Below, one piece after another: positions 13,948-14,702 of a stretch of 14,702 nucleotides of DNA (its first letter is position 1; every line of letters begins with the position of its first letter). The position numbers and the translations under genes are program-made. The stretch covers positions 1 through 14,702 of the forward strand of contig NZLM01000029.1 of assembly GCA_002694245.1 (NCBI GenBank), read 5' to 3'. The DNA comes from Methanobacteriota archaeon (GTDB taxonomy: Archaea; Thermoplasmatota; Poseidoniia; Poseidoniales; Poseidoniaceae). The notes beneath the pieces are model-generated. The model did not search any database and was not told the origin of the DNA. It saw only the letters and a program-made list of their open reading frames with translations.

Positions 13948-14514
13948 CTGGCAACACCAGAATTACAAGTCAACGAATTGGTAATTCTGCGTCCCATCAA
14001 TCGCAGAATACTTCCTGAGGTCATGCAGGCATATTTAGAAGACCCAGAAGCAGCCAAAGCCGCACTTCCTTGGCTAAAAAAAGGCGAAGAAGCTCGAAGA
14101 CAAATTGCAGATTTGATGATTGATTTAGAGTTACACCGAAACGGAGACGATGTCCATTTTTGGGCTATCCATATGACTGAGGATAACAAATTCGTTGGTA
14201 TGATCGGTCTGGGCGATGAGTTACAATTAGCTGCATCGGCATACAATCTTGGCTATTGGGTTAAGAAATCATACAGAAAAAAGGGAATAGCAATGGCATG
14301 TGTGGATGCAATATTTGAATGGCAATCCGAGCGGTCAGAACATTCCTTGATTGAAATCACTGTACACCCACACAATGAGGCTGGTTTAGCGGCATGCAAA
14401 TCAATTTGCAATAGATGGAAAGGTTTGGCAATAGAAGGTTATGTGCCAATCGAAATAGATAATCGAACAATACCTCATGTACTACATTTAGTTCAATTAA
14501 ACCGTGGTGAGTAA
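13948..14514 (+). CDS. GNAT family N-acetyltransferase (RimJ/RimL-like) with a probable CTG start
   Basis: 188 residues if started at CTG 13948, reading (M)ATPELQVNELVILRPINRR. The added ten residues supply the lead-in to the first strand (ELVILRPI) that RimJ/RimL-type acetyltransferases normally have, and GGAGG sits seven bases before the CTG. The acetyl-CoA site is YWVKKSYRKKGIAMACVDA (103-121), with R110-x2-G113-x-A115 binding the pyrophosphate, and HPHNEAGLAACKSI (130-143) is the usual second motif. Family members acetylate N-termini of proteins or small amines; the substrate here is unknown. It follows the zinc-ribbon gene by 11 bases, and the next gene begins directly after its TAA. A product that acetylates that scaffold or ribosomal proteins is possible but unproved. 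Confidence 0.87.
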   Translation: MATPELQVNELVILRPINRRILPEVMQAYLEDPEAAKAALPWLKKGEEARRQIADLMIDLELHRNGDDVHFWAIHMTEDNKFVGMIGLGDELQLAASAYNLGYWVKKSYRKKGIAMACVDAIFEWQSERSEHSLIEITVHPHNEAGLAACKSICNRWKGLAIEGYVPIEIDNRTIPHVLHLVQLNRGE

Positions 14515-14702
14515 ATGAGGCCGGTCTGGTTGACCGTTGACACTGATGATTTGCGCCATACACCCTCCTCTCAGGGTCATCCTACTCGCTCAAAAGGTAC
14601 AACTCATGAAGGCACATCTCCAGAAATGAAATTAGCGATGAAATCATTTAGGGAGTGGTTGGATCGAACTCAAGTCTCACTAACTATGTTTGTTATTGCA
14701 GA
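14515..14702 (+). CDS. Polysaccharide deacetylase-like protein, N-terminal part (truncated by window)
   Basis: An open frame runs from ATG 14515 to the window end (62 residues seen). The ATG follows the acetyltransferase TAA with no gap, and GGTGA lies four bases upstream. The sequence begins MRPVWLTVDTDD and continues to SFREWLDRTQVSLTMFVIA. This matches the opening of NodB-type polysaccharide deacetylases: a first strand ending in an acidic pair that binds metal, then a helix and the strand usually written as ATFFV. Such enzymes remove acetyl groups from glycans. The catalytic histidines lie outside the window, so the call rests on the first strand-helix-strand only. Confidence 0.6.
   Translation, partial: MRPVWLTVDTDDLRHTPSSQGHPTRSKGTTHEGTSPEMKLAMKSFREWLDRTQVSLTMFVIA

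Noticed and set aside
13758..14246. 162-residue minus-strand open frame
   Set aside because: Antisense to the zinc-ribbon and acetyltransferase genes, which have motifs and SD support.

Overview
The window looks like a fragment of a planktonic euryarchaeal genome, most likely Marine Group II / Poseidoniales or a close Thermoplasmatota relative. This is inferred from a type II (archaeal) methionine aminopeptidase, an archaeal class III-signal pilin (AVSPVIATILMVAIT), a Upf1/IGHMBP2-type helicase, acidic proteins and moderately low GC. There is no rRNA or other phylogenetic marker, so the lineage call is tentative.

Region 1 (1-6059) is a surface-glycan cluster: a 5'-truncated GT4 glycosyltransferase, a nucleotide-sugar 6-dehydrogenase, an NAD-dependent sugar epimerase/dehydratase, two more GT4 glycosyltransferases and a membrane GT2 glycosyltransferase. 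The genes are in mixed orientations (+, -, +, +, -, +), with tail-to-tail junctions and one 40-base convergent overlap. Together they could make uronic or epimerised nucleotide sugars and assemble an oligosaccharide at the membrane. Most of these genes look more AT-rich than the dehydrogenase, which suggests a variable island.

Region 2 (6060-7078) holds one pilin gene on the minus strand with its own signals: a TATA-like box, a GC hairpin at the predicted 5' end, a strong Shine-Dalgarno (SD) site, and a 14-bp hairpin plus U-tract behind it. Upstream lies a 405-base gene-free stretch with a 22-bp palindrome and a longer inverted repeat.

Region 3 (7079-12673) is a tight six-gene minus-strand operon read as helicase, RDD membrane protein, proline-rich beta-sandwich protein, small TBP-like protein, Sua5/YrdC and methionine aminopeptidase. 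It mixes RNA/DNA handling and translation-linked enzymes with two unexplained proteins.

Region 4 (12770-14702) is a divergent plus-strand operon: a zinc-ribbon / acidic-linker / TPR-like protein, a GNAT acetyltransferase and a truncated polysaccharide deacetylase-like gene.

The most notable observation is that two genes (2890 and 13948) appear to start at CTG. Each CTG lies exactly seven bases after a GGAGG site, and in each case the extra residues complete the first strand of the fold or its lead-in. I saw no CRISPR array, insertion sequence, tRNA or rRNA. I do not see a complete new defence-type system; the unexplained parts are the proline-rich/TBP-like pair and the zinc-ribbon protein.
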